A DNA stretch of 11,877 nt from JABDJZ01 sp047619685 (lineage in GTDB: Bacteria > Bacteroidota > Rhodothermia > Rhodothermales > UBA10348), in assembly GCA_047619685.1 (NCBI GenBank), contig JBLHLC010000077.1, positions 1 through 11,877 on the forward strand, written 5' to 3'. Each line of letters opens with the position of its first letter. Positions within the stretch are counted from its first letter, which is position 1. Position numbers and translations under genes: made by a program. The notes below the pieces were generated by a model that worked only from the letters and a program-made list of their open reading frames with translations, ran no database searches and was not told the DNA's origin. Below, one piece after another: positions 1-5,836 of the stretch.

Positions 1-288
1 TTTCTGGCGCGTGCGGGGTCAGACGGCGACCAAGTGACAGGAGTGGGCATCGACGAGCGCACGGCTGTGGTTATTCGGGACGGCCGCTTTAGGGTCCTCT
101 CCGGCGGAGGGTCGATCTGGCTTTACCACCTGGACGGCCTGGTGATTGCCGAGCAGGGCAAGCCCCTCTCGGTCGAGGAAGTCCTTCGCATGCAGCTGCC
201 GGATGGGTCCGATGGCGCCTGGCCGCCGGAATGGGCGGGATCTGTAGACACATTGCGCGTGGTTGAGGGAGAGATTCAACGCCGGTAA
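1..288 (+). CDS. Peptidase S51 / cyanophycinase-like protein, C-terminal part (partial)
   Basis: An open frame enters from the left edge and ends at TAA 286-288, giving about 95 C-terminal residues; the true start is outside the window. The segment GVGIDERTAVVIRDGRFRVL matches the C-terminal strand-turn-strand of peptidase S51 proteins (cyanophycinase and relatives), which typically have a G-[IV]-G-[IL]-D-E-x-T-A motif followed by a G-x-x-x-x-V-[IL]-G-x-G block; here the latter reads FRVLSGGGSIWLY. Known family members are serine peptidases that cleave cyanophycin or beta-aspartyl/dipeptide substrates. The catalytic Ser lies upstream and cannot be seen, so activity and exact substrate are unknown. 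The tail EVLRMQLPDGSDGAWPPEWAG is not diagnostic. Family call is fairly secure; a specific cyanophycinase function is not supported. Confidence 0.72.
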   Translation, partial: FLARAGSDGDQVTGVGIDERTAVVIRDGRFRVLSGGGSIWLYHLDGLVIAEQGKPLSVEEVLRMQLPDGSDGAWPPEWAGSVDTLRVVEGEIQRR

Positions 289-394
289 GCTGAAGGACCT
301 TGGACTTACAGAGAGTCTGGACGTTGGGTATCGGCTGTCGCCACGGGGCGAGGCTGTGCTGGATCGGCTTGACTCGAACCGGTCAGGACCGTAA
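248..394 (+). pseudogene. Short coding-like remnant after the S51 gene
   Basis: In a different frame from the S51 gene and overlapping its last codons, an open stretch from after a TAG at 245-247 to TAA 392-394 reads GKLKDLGLTESLDVGYRLSP followed by RGEAVLDRLDSNRSGP. The composition (alternating charged and hydrophobic residues, a Y-x-L-S-P-x-G-x-A-V-L ending) looks like the C-terminal wing and helix of a winged-helix or similar domain rather than random translation. There is no start codon that would make a sensible protein. It may be the 3' fragment of a gene joined to the S51 gene by a deletion. This is judgement from pattern only; a chance open frame in GC-rich DNA is a real alternative. 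Confidence 0.25.
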
Positions 395-520
395 CGCCTG
401 CCCCTTTCCTGGAAACAGCTTTCCGATCAGAATCCAGCCACCCAGCGTGATGAGGCCGGCAAGACCCAGCTTCATGTCCGGCGGCCCCGAAACGGTCAGC
501 AGGATAACTGTGGCAGGCAT
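383..520 (-). CDS. Possible small two-helix membrane protein or membrane-gene fragment
   Basis: From ATG 520-518 this frame gives 45 residues ending at 383. Two hydrophobic segments are visible, roughly residues 1-12 (continuing upstream as SVLVSAA) and MKLGLAGLITLGGWILIGKL (residues 16-35), separated by a PPD turn and followed by a basic tail (PGKGQALRS). A GTG at about 532 could serve as an earlier start and would complete the first helix. The open frame continues upstream to 793 but crosses the hairpin at 554-615 and loses coding character there. No Shine-Dalgarno site is visible and no family is recognised. It could be a genuine mini-protein, a fragment of a larger membrane gene broken near the hairpin, or noise. 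Confidence 0.3.
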   Translation of the reverse strand: MPATVILLTVSGPPDMKLGLAGLITLGGWILIGKLFPGKGQALRS

Positions 521-553
521 GGCGGCAGACACCAGCACTGATTTCGACTCGTT

Positions 554-615
554 TGAACAGCGACATTGATTATTCCGGGCCCATATGCGTCCGGAAAGGT
601 CAATGTCGCTGTTCA
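554..615. repeat. Perfect 16-bp inverted repeat forming a long hairpin
   Basis: The arm TGAACAGCGACATTGA at 554-569 is exactly complementary to 600-615. Inside the 30-nt spacer a second 6-bp stem forms (TTCCGG 573-578 with CCGGAA 591-596), leaving a symmetric 3x3 internal loop and a 12-nt apical loop. Neither side has a T tract, so an ordinary intrinsic terminator is unlikely. The element sits in non-coding DNA between two decayed genes and would fit a REP-like palindrome, a miniature inverted-repeat element, a protein-binding dyad or a small structured RNA. No second copy was seen in this window. Confidence 0.75.
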
Positions 616-713
616 GCCGCGGTATCTCCATCGCCGGCTCAGATCGAGTCGCTGAAAGGCGCGGCGGAGGACCGTTGCGGCCGCGCTGACAGGAGGCTCG
701 TTCGTCGCCACCA

Positions 714-1322
714 TTAGCGGTTGCCCGACAGGTCCCGTGAGCCGCCTTCTGCTTCGGTCGAGAACGCGACCAGGTGAACGATCTCTCCGGCATGGTTAGG
801 GGCAGTGCCCGTTCCTGTCCCGGGGCTAAAGCGGAGATCGGTGCCCAGACCGGGGGATGGAAATGGCTTCGCCTTGGCCTGCTGAATCCCGGAAAGAAAC
901 GCGTCTGCCTGACCCTCCATCACGACCGGCTCCCGGAGACGCATGGAGTCTGCCACGTAGCTCTGAACCAAGCGCTCGAACAGCGCCGCGAAGACTTCGG
1001 GCCGCGAAACCAGGTCGATCCCGACCAAGCCGTTCGGGCCGAGGGCAATGAAGCCCACCTGCTCCGGCAGGAGGCTGAAGGACTTGGTCGCGGCAGACAG
1101 TTCGCCCTTGAGGTCCTCGAGGGAATCACGCAGCGCGGACGTCCTGGAATCCGTTCCCACCGACAGGTTGAAATGACGGACCCCCTCCCAGAGCTGGCCA
1201 TGATCTGACCGGTGCGTCCGGGACATGTCCAAAGAGGCATGCACAGCACGCGTCTTCGGAGCTCGAACCGCCGGCGGCTGGTGGTGACCAGAACTCCCCC
1301 ACCCAAGACTCCACTTGTTCAA
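714..1322 (-). pseudogene. ARPP-1 family domain protein, 5'-truncated
   Basis: The frame ends at the stop at 714-716. Its C-terminal two thirds match the ARPP-1 (ARG and rhodanese-phosphatase-superfamily-associated) domain: a SDHGQLWEGV block (family form SDQGxVW), then LLPEQVGFIALGPNGLVGID and a LVSRPEVFAALFERLVQSYV block (family: GxDLFxxPETxxxLxxxLxRSYALDAL), then GEIVHLVAFS near the end. The family N-terminal half, with a VLDGEELVGAKQNR-type block and a SCVEQGRW-type block, is absent. The frame opens only at a TTG (1322-1320) with no ribosome site. A VEQ...W trace appears just upstream in the neighbouring frame (about 1303-1330), suggesting a frameshift plus loss of the 5' half. The biochemical role of ARPP-1 domains is not established. 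I call this a decayed gene; a shortened functional product is less likely. Confidence 0.62.
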
Positions 1323-1552
1323 CCCAGGGATCGTTGATAATCATGATTTCGCTTTAGCTGGACTTGTTGAGCGCCCGCAAGCTGATAGCTCAAATCGGCG
1401 CTGGATAATTGGGGTGCGTTTGTCTTCTGGACTGAGGATTCAGTCTGTGCCAGCAGGCGGTCTATCTACTCTTTGTCGAAGTCGCCAGTCTTGTGACCGT
1501 AGGTCGCTACTGTCATGCGTTGTTGCTGTCTGTTGTCGATATCCGATGGTAC
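1323..1552. other. Non-coding stretch with alternative small hairpins
   Basis: No convincing coding frame on either strand. Base composition is more AT-rich than the flanking genes, as expected for a promoter region. Two mutually exclusive stems share sequence: TTGAGC 1367-1372 with GCTCAA 1388-1393, and AGCGCC 1370-1375 with GGCGCT 1397-1402. A GATAAT at 1404-1409 could be a -10 box for the downstream queD transcript, but no good -35 element accompanies it. Nothing here identifies a specific regulator. Confidence 0.3.
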
Positions 1553-1692
1553 GAGGGTGGGTGTGCAACTGGGGTTCACACCACCGCCGTTCACGAGGGA
1601 AACGGGAGAAATTGTCGCCCCGCGAACACCCTCAGCTTGATTATCCCCAGGAAGACAAGTCCTTGCATCCACGCGGTAACTTTGCGTCCTGG
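1553..1692 (+). promoter_or_regulatory. Candidate structured 5' leader (possible riboswitch or ncRNA) before queD
   Basis: Domain 1: GAGGGTG 1553-1559 pairs with CACCCTC 1627-1633 (7 bp) and encloses two hairpins. The first is GGTGTG 1560-1565 with CACACC 1577-1582, extended past one bulged C by AAC 1567-1569 with GTT 1574-1576 around a TGGG loop. The second is CCGTT 1587-1591 with AACGG 1601-1605 around a 9-nt loop. This is a multi-way junction. Domain 2: CCAGGA 1647-1652 pairs with TCCTGG 1687-1692 and encloses ACGC 1671-1674 with GCGT 1684-1687 (the last base is shared between the two stems). The ATG of the queD-like gene lies 44 nt downstream of domain 2. The pairings are directly visible; function is inference. 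It does not match the compact preQ1-I consensus (no A-rich pseudoknot tail). Confidence 0.4.
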
Positions 1693-1735
1693 AACCACCC
1701 CCGTTCGCTAACTTCCTCCCCTCAAACAACCAAGC

Positions 1736-2161
1736 ATGAAAGTAGCAAAACACTTCAGGTGGGAAGCCGCCCACCGCATCCCCTGGCACGACGGGGGCTG
1801 TCACAGCCTGCACGGGCACTCCTACCACATGACGGTGGAACTGGAAGGAGACCCCGACGCCCGCGGAATGGTCGTCGACTTCAAGGAAATGAAGGCGATG
1901 GTCAAGCCGCTGGTGGACGAGTGGGATCACTCGGTCATGGCGGACCATCGAGACACGGAACTCATCGAGTCCGTCAACAAGCTGGGTTCCAAGCTGTCCA
2001 TTCTCCCGTGCGACACCACGGCGGAGAACGTTTGCCAAGTGGCCATCGACCGGATTCTTGAAGCGGGAAAGGCGCGGCTGAACGAGCTCGGCATCCACGG
2101 TATCACCGTTCGGGTCCGCGAGACGGTGACATCCTACGCGGAAATGTCGGCAAGCGTCTAA
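1736..2161 (+). CDS. queD: 6-carboxytetrahydropterin synthase (QueD / PTPS family)
   Basis: A 141-residue protein of normal family length. It belongs to the 6-pyruvoyl-tetrahydropterin synthase fold; bacterial QueD turns 7,8-dihydroneopterin triphosphate into 6-carboxytetrahydropterin, an early cytosolic step of preQ0/queuosine synthesis. Visible residues fit an active enzyme: zinc ligands His13 (EAAHRI) and His26/His28 (CHSLHGHSY), the nucleophile Cys22, the WDH pair Asp64-His65, the TTAEN block (94-98) and the C-terminal catalytic Glu129 in VRVRET. The ATG follows a structured leader and has no clear Shine-Dalgarno site; the protein begins with the usual strand just before the F-x-W-E-A-A-H motif, so the start is well supported. 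No other queuosine gene (queC, queE, queF) is in the window, so it seems to be transcribed alone. A PTPS-like pterin role cannot be excluded. Confidence 0.93.
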   Translation: MKVAKHFRWEAAHRIPWHDGGCHSLHGHSYHMTVELEGDPDARGMVVDFKEMKAMVKPLVDEWDHSVMADHRDTELIESVNKLGSKLSILPCDTTAENVCQVAIDRILEAGKARLNELGIHGITVRVRETVTSYAEMSASV

Positions 2162-2197
2162 ATCAGAAAACGGGACCCCGCTCATGCGAGGCCCCGT
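2161..2197 (-). terminator. Hairpin terminator, mainly for the minus-strand lipoprotein gene
   Basis: Bases 2170-2181 pair with 2186-2197 over 12 columns with two mismatches around a TCAT loop. Read on the minus strand the GC-rich stem is followed by TTTTCTGATTT, a reasonable U tract just past the stop of the lipoprotein gene at 2226. On the plus strand the stem also lies directly after the queD stop but lacks a good T run, so it is at best weakly bidirectional. Confidence 0.6.
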
Positions 2198-2225
2198 CCT
2201 GAAGTACTTAGGAAGAGCGTTCAGC

Positions 2226-3173
2226 TCATCCCATCCCTGGCGCTCCGCCGGGCATGCCACCCTTGCGACCGCCGCGGCGATGACCCGCTCTGGATGCCAG
2301 CGCCTTGTGAATCTGCCAGATTTCGAAGGCGTCGTCATCGGCGATGACCGAAGCGATCTCGGCACTCATGTCGGTGTACAGTGCACGGACGGCATCCCGA
2401 GAATCCGTCGTTCCACGCAGCGCCTCAGCTGCTTCGATGAAGGCCTCCACGGTCGCCAGCATGGCGTCAGCCTGCTCATTCGTGATGCCCAGGACTGAGA
2501 TCATGACGGCGCGTTCGGCCGCAAGTCTCTCCTCCCTCTGGGCGGCGCGCTCGGCCTGAGCGGCGTCGATTGCTGTCTGCTGGTCTGCCGTAAGATTGGC
2601 TGCCAGGTAGGCCTCGACCTCTGCTTTTACTGCCTCATGTGCGGCGCGGAGGGCCTCATGAGCAGCCGTTGCAGCGGCTTCGTCGCCGGCATCACGAGCG
2701 GCGCGGAATGCTGCAAGGAGTTCTTCGGTCCCGGCGCGGCCGGCTTCGCGAATAGCTTCCAGAGCGGACTTCTGATCCTCGGTTAGGATGTCTCCCAGGA
2801 CGCCACGGCCGATGCCACCCTGCCCGCCACCAAACTTGGGACCCGAAAGTCCGCCAAAGTGGAGTCTGTCGGGGTTCAGGAGCCGGGCCTTCTGGTCGGC
2901 GGTGAGGCTGTCGGCCAGCGTCGCGGCCAGATTCCAGAGGAAGCCTGGCTCGGAGGGTCCGTCGTCGCCGAAGCTGTCGGACGTGCTGCTCAGCGCTGCC
3001 TGCTGATCGCTGGAGAGTGCCAGCTCTGAGGTCAGCGCGGATGCGAAGAGGACCATCTCCTCGGATTCCTGGCCTCCTTGGTCAAAGTCGGAGCCAGAGT
3101 CGCAGGCAGCGATTGTGCCGGCCACCATGAGCGCAAGGAAGACGTTGCGGGTCAGATGTTTGAATGCTTTCAT
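2226..3173 (-). CDS. LTxxQ-repeat lipoprotein (Spy/CpxP-like motifs)
   Basis: 315 residues from ATG 3173-3171, chosen because it starts a signal sequence (MKAFKHLTRNVFLALMVAGT) ending in the lipobox IAAC, lipidation at Cys24; upstream in-frame codons do not look like protein. Five LTxxQ-type motifs recur: LSSDQ 53-57, LTADQ 90-94, LTEDQ 130-134, LTADQ 194-198 and ITNEQ 230-234. The LTxxQ signature is known from the periplasmic stress chaperone/sensor proteins Spy and CpxP. Residues about 135-222 are very rich in Ala, Glu and Arg and should form long helices or a coiled coil. A Gly-rich loop lies near 108-124 and the C-terminus is basic and Gly-rich (RRGGRKGGMPGG). It is likely anchored to a membrane facing the periplasm. 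A chaperone-like or metal-responsive role is inference only; no two-component partner is adjacent. Confidence 0.82.
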   Translation of the reverse strand: MKAFKHLTRNVFLALMVAGTIAACDSGSDFDQGGQESEEMVLFASALTSELALSSDQQAALSSTSDSFGDDGPSEPGFLWNLAATLADSLTADQKARLLNPDRLHFGGLSGPKFGGGQGGIGRGVLGDILTEDQKSALEAIREAGRAGTEELLAAFRAARDAGDEAAATAAHEALRAAHEAVKAEVEAYLAANLTADQQTAIDAAQAERAAQREERLAAERAVMISVLGITNEQADAMLATVEAFIEAAEALRGTTDSRDAVRALYTDMSAEIASVIADDDAFEIWQIHKALASRAGHRRGGRKGGMPGGAPGMG

Positions 3174-3281
3174 GATCGGATGTCTAGTTGGATTTTCTTG
3201 GTGGTTCTTGCGGACCAGCCTCGGCCCGTCCTCCCTTTCGACTCTACTACACAGGGACATTGCCACCACCCCCAACCTCAC

Positions 3282-4940
3282 TCAGGAAAACTCCACAGGG
3301 CCAGCCTTCGGGAGCCGTTCAGACGCTTGGACGGCCCCCGTAATCGCCCAAATAGACCCGTTGGCCTTGGAAAGCAGATAAAGCTCCCCGGCCGCGTCTC
3401 GCCCAAACCTCAAATCGGCGCGACCAATGCCGGCAAAGTGGTCAAACCCGTGGGCCACGCCCTCCTCATCCACGAGCGTAGCCTTGCGGACCCGAGCCGG
3501 CCGGCGGCCCGACTGCATCGAGTCCGCGTCCACATAGAAAACGGATCCAAAAACAATGTCGCCGAAGAGGTACTTCCCCGCCAGCGCAGGCAGTGCCTTC
3601 CCCCGATACACAAACCCGCCCACCACGGCGCCCCCATCGTCATGATCAACCCGGGCTACCGGGTAGGTGAACCCGGCATCGCCCTCGGGCAGCGGCCAGG
3701 TCTTCGACGGCTCCTCCTTCTCGTACCGGAAGCCATTCTCCCGGACATTCCATCCGAAGTTGGCGCCAGAAAACCCTTCAAGAATGCCGTCGGTATTGGC
3801 CTCCCCGATGTGACCGATGAACATGCGCCCGGTCTCAGGATCCCAGCTGAACCGGTGGGGATTGCGGAGCCCCATCGCCCATATCTCGCCAAGCGCCCCG
3901 CCCGTCGCCGCAAATGGATTCGCCGCCGGAATCCCATATTGACCGTTGGAGGCATCCGTCCCGGCCGGGTTGATGCGAAGGATCTTGCCCCCGATCGACG
4001 CCAGCGATTGGGGGCCGTCCGACTGCGCGCCCGGCGTTTCCCCGTCCCCGACGGACGCGTACATCAGCCCGAAGTCATCATCGCCTCCCGCAAGATCCAG
4101 ATACGGCGTCACCACACCGTTGTCGATCTGGTACAGCGTCCCGCGAAGGTCATTAACGAAGAGGCGCCCCGTGCCGTCGCCCGCATCGCTGAGGAAGTTG
4201 ATCCGGGCCGTGGCCTGGGCATCCGGGTCACTGAGCGGAATACTCGCGAAGGGCGTCAGCTGAAGGGTCAACCCGCCGGTCTCCACCCGCTCCCGCACAG
4301 GGTCTGCAATGGCGGGAGCGCCCTCGACGATCTCGAGATTGCGGATAGCCCCCGTGTCGTCGAATGACCCGAAACCAACTGCCCCGCGTCCAATGCTGGT
4401 GTCCATGGCGGTCATCAACGGACGGCGGGGATCATCCATGAACACCTCGATCCGTCCCGAGGCCACGTGGCGGCGCACCTCAACCTGGTGCCACGCCGTG
4501 TCGTTCAGTCTGGTCTGAGGCGGGCTCGCCAGACCTGGGGTGTCGATGCGCCGACGGTCCGCGCCATCCACCACAAATATCCCGTTGTGGGCGTAGATCG
4601 TGTTGTCGTTGGAAAGGTGGGCGTAGTAAAAACGCGTGGGCGACTCGTAGCCGAAGACCACGATCACGTCTCGCCCGACAATGGTGGAGTCCGAGGTGCC
4701 CCTGATTTCGGCTGTGAGGCGAAAGTCGGTCAGTCCCGTCGTCCCGCCCAGATAAGCCAGCGCTCCCGGCCGGCGGATGTAAAAGACCTGGGCTCCCGGT
4801 TTGATGAGCTCGAGTGTGCCGGCGTCCTGGCTCCAAAGCGTGGAGTCTTCCAGGACCCAACCGGTGGGGGTCGTAGGCTGGGGCGTCTGGGCCGTGCAGC
4901 CGGCCAGGAGAAAGGTCAGGGGCAGGAGGAAACGGGGCAT
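3282..4940 (-). CDS. Lipoprotein: LamG/DUF1080-like domain plus PQQ-dependent sugar dehydrogenase (GSDH) domain, internal deletion suspected
   Basis: 552 residues from ATG 4940-4938, starting with a lipoprotein signal (MPRFLLPLTFLLAGC, Cys15). Residues about 25-205 form a concanavalin-like/DUF1080-type sandwich (FRLTAEIRG, FYYAHLS, WHQVEVRRH, GAVGFGSFDDT). Residues about 225-540 are the GSDH/SGNDH beta-propeller: NDLRGTLYQID, GKILRINPAG, EIWAMGLRNPHRFSWDP (residues 352-368), FGWNVRENG, GGFVYRGKALPALAGKYLFG and a final propeller blade near 510-535. Such proteins oxidise sugars with PQQ in the periplasm. Odd point: at residues 281-300 the text runs LDLAGGDDDFGLMYASVGDG, going straight from the early propeller strand to the block usually reading YGLLYVAVGDG. 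The intervening stretch, with the G-L-G-x-x-x-F-H-P-D-F motif and often an active-site His, is missing, apparently about 70-110 residues lost in frame near 4075-4095. Substrate unknown; activity doubtful. A TATAAT box lies just upstream. Confidence 0.85.
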   Translation of the reverse strand: MPRFLLPLTFLLAGCTAQTPQPTTPTGWVLEDSTLWSQDAGTLELIKPGAQVFYIRRPGALAYLGGTTGLTDFRLTAEIRGTSDSTIVGRDVIVVFGYESPTRFYYAHLSNDNTIYAHNGIFVVDGADRRRIDTPGLASPPQTRLNDTAWHQVEVRRHVASGRIEVFMDDPRRPLMTAMDTSIGRGAVGFGSFDDTGAIRNLEIVEGAPAIADPVRERVETGGLTLQLTPFASIPLSDPDAQATARINFLSDAGDGTGRLFVNDLRGTLYQIDNGVVTPYLDLAGGDDDFGLMYASVGDGETPGAQSDGPQSLASIGGKILRINPAGTDASNGQYGIPAANPFAATGGALGEIWAMGLRNPHRFSWDPETGRMFIGHIGEANTDGILEGFSGANFGWNVRENGFRYEKEEPSKTWPLPEGDAGFTYPVARVDHDDGGAVVGGFVYRGKALPALAGKYLFGDIVFGSVFYVDADSMQSGRRPARVRKATLVDEEGVAHGFDHFAGIGRADLRFGRDAAGELYLLSKANGSIWAITGAVQASERLPKAGPVEFS

Positions 4941-4966
4941 TGTGCAGAGCTTCTGAGCGAGGTCTG

Positions 4967-4972
4967 ATTATA
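4967..4972 (-). promoter_or_regulatory. Candidate -10 box for the sugar dehydrogenase lipoprotein gene
   Basis: On the minus strand TATAAT is followed by CAGACCT, and the ATG (4940) begins 26 bases downstream, implying a leader of about 20 nt. No recognisable -35 box is visible at the expected distance. Its sequence context is shared with the candidate promoter at 5801-5806. Confidence 0.45.
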
Positions 4973-4978
4973 CCGCGC

Positions 4979-5095
4979 GGGCTTTCCGTCGGCGCGGACT
5001 TGTCGGGCGCGAGACGTTATGACACGAAGGAACTCATCGAATTGGAGACCGACGAAAAGGGGCGCTTCCAATTTGAAAGGGAAATCAGCTACACC
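4979..5095 (+). pseudogene. Possible fragment of an envelope-protein gene
   Basis: In the frame starting at 4979 the translation reads GLSVGADLSGARRYDTKELI then ELETDEKGRFQFEREISYT, with alternating strand-like segments typical of outer-membrane or extracellular beta proteins. The sense then breaks off and coding character switches to another frame near 5112. There is no start codon with a signal peptide and no stop that would define a gene. It appears to be the debris of a separate gene or of the 5' part of the T9SS-secreted protein after a frameshift. Family not recognised; low confidence. Confidence 0.25.
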
Positions 5096-5111
5096 GGGAG
5101 GGGTGTTTGCG

Positions 5112-5711
5112 ATGGTCATTCAGGGAGATCCATCCACACCGTTTGGGGTCACCTGGACCGCGGTGAGCGACATCGAGGGAGACCCGGTTTCGTATTCCTG
5201 GCACCTTGCCTCCGATGCCAACTTTGCGGACACCCTGTTCTACGTCGGTGCCATCGATACCACCGGCATCACGACAACCTATGGGCAGTTGGAGGCACTG
5301 TTGGGTGCAACAGGTGTGAGGCAGACTGAGGTCAAAGCACTCTACCACCAGGTCTCAGCCTCCGACCCGGACACAACCGCCCACGGCACGGCCCAGACGA
5401 TCCTGTTTACGAGGGGGGCTCTGACGCGTCCACTTGGGGAACAGGTGCCCAGCTCGTTCAAGGTGAGCGAAGCGTTTCCGAACCCATGCGCCGGGACGCT
5501 CTCCATCGAGGTGGCGTTGCCGATGCCCGAGAACGTCAAGATCATTATGCACGATATCCTGGGGCGAGAAGTCCTGTGAATCGACCTCCGCCTGGAGGCT
5601 GGTCGCTCCGTGGTCCCGATTGACGTGTCGGGGTTCTCGCCGGGAGTCTATCATTATTCCGTGGGCGCCGGGGACTGGCAGGAGGCAGGCGCTGTGGTTG
5701 TGGCGCGTTAG
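5112..5711 (+). pseudogene. T9SS-secreted Ig-like repeat protein, 5'-truncated and cut by an in-frame TGA
   Basis: From 5112 the frame encodes one Bacteroidota Ig/fibronectin-like repeat (IQGDPSTPFGVTWTAVSD; then DPVSYSWHLASDANF, YHQVSASDP) followed by a type IX secretion C-terminal sorting domain: FKVSEAFPNPCAGTLSIEVA, then VKIIMHDILGREVL. At 5577-5579 a TGA interrupts it. Reading on in the same frame gives DLRLEAGRSVVPIDVSGFSP and GVYHYSVGAGDW, ending at TAG 5709-5711, which is exactly the rest of a normal sorting domain. A single C-to-T change of a CGA Arg codon would explain the TGA. There is no signal peptide or plausible start: the ATGs at 5019 and 5112 do not begin an export signal. 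Such sorting domains guide surface display or release through the outer membrane; this copy cannot be processed normally. Confidence 0.8.
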
Positions 5712-5800
5712 AGGCACGGCCACCCCTCAATAAGGCCCTCGCACGCATCGAGCCAGCAGTCCCCGGAAGCTCAGCCCAAGAGACCGCCGCGGCTTAGACG

Positions 5801-5806
5801 TATAAT
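5801..5806 (+). promoter_or_regulatory. Candidate -10 box (TATAAT) for the LolA-like lipoprotein gene
   Basis: A perfect TATAAT followed by CAGGCCT, 30 bases before the ATG at 5837, implying a leader of about 24 nt. The expected -35 position (about 5778-5783) carries no good match. The extended context resembles the minus-strand box at 4967-4972. Confidence 0.5.
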
Positions 5807-5836
5807 CAGGCCTACCAGCCCAGCCCGAAGCCCGCC

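Noticed and set aside
368..390. tRNA T-loop-like sequence (GGTTCGAGTC on the minus strand)
   Set aside because: The flanking bases do not form a T stem, and no anticodon arm or acceptor stem is present.
1553..1640. Known RNA classes (RNase P, SRP RNA, tmRNA, preQ1-I) for the queD leader
   Set aside because: A GAGGGTG string recalls RNase P but the universal core blocks are absent; no SRP tetraloop core, no tmRNA ends and no preQ1-I A-rich tail were found.
1466..2365. Long minus-strand open frame (299 aa) across queD
   Set aside because: It is antisense to an unmistakable QueD with all catalytic residues, has no family features, and arises from codon bias in GC-rich DNA.
3078..4367. Long plus-strand open frame (429 aa)
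   Set aside because: Antisense shadow of the sugar dehydrogenase lipoprotein and the start of the LTxxQ lipoprotein; Arg/Pro-rich with no domain signal.
5577..5579. TGA as a selenocysteine or recoded codon
   Set aside because: The position is in a sorting domain with no redox role, no SECIS-like hairpin is evident directly downstream, and the gene is already 5'-truncated.
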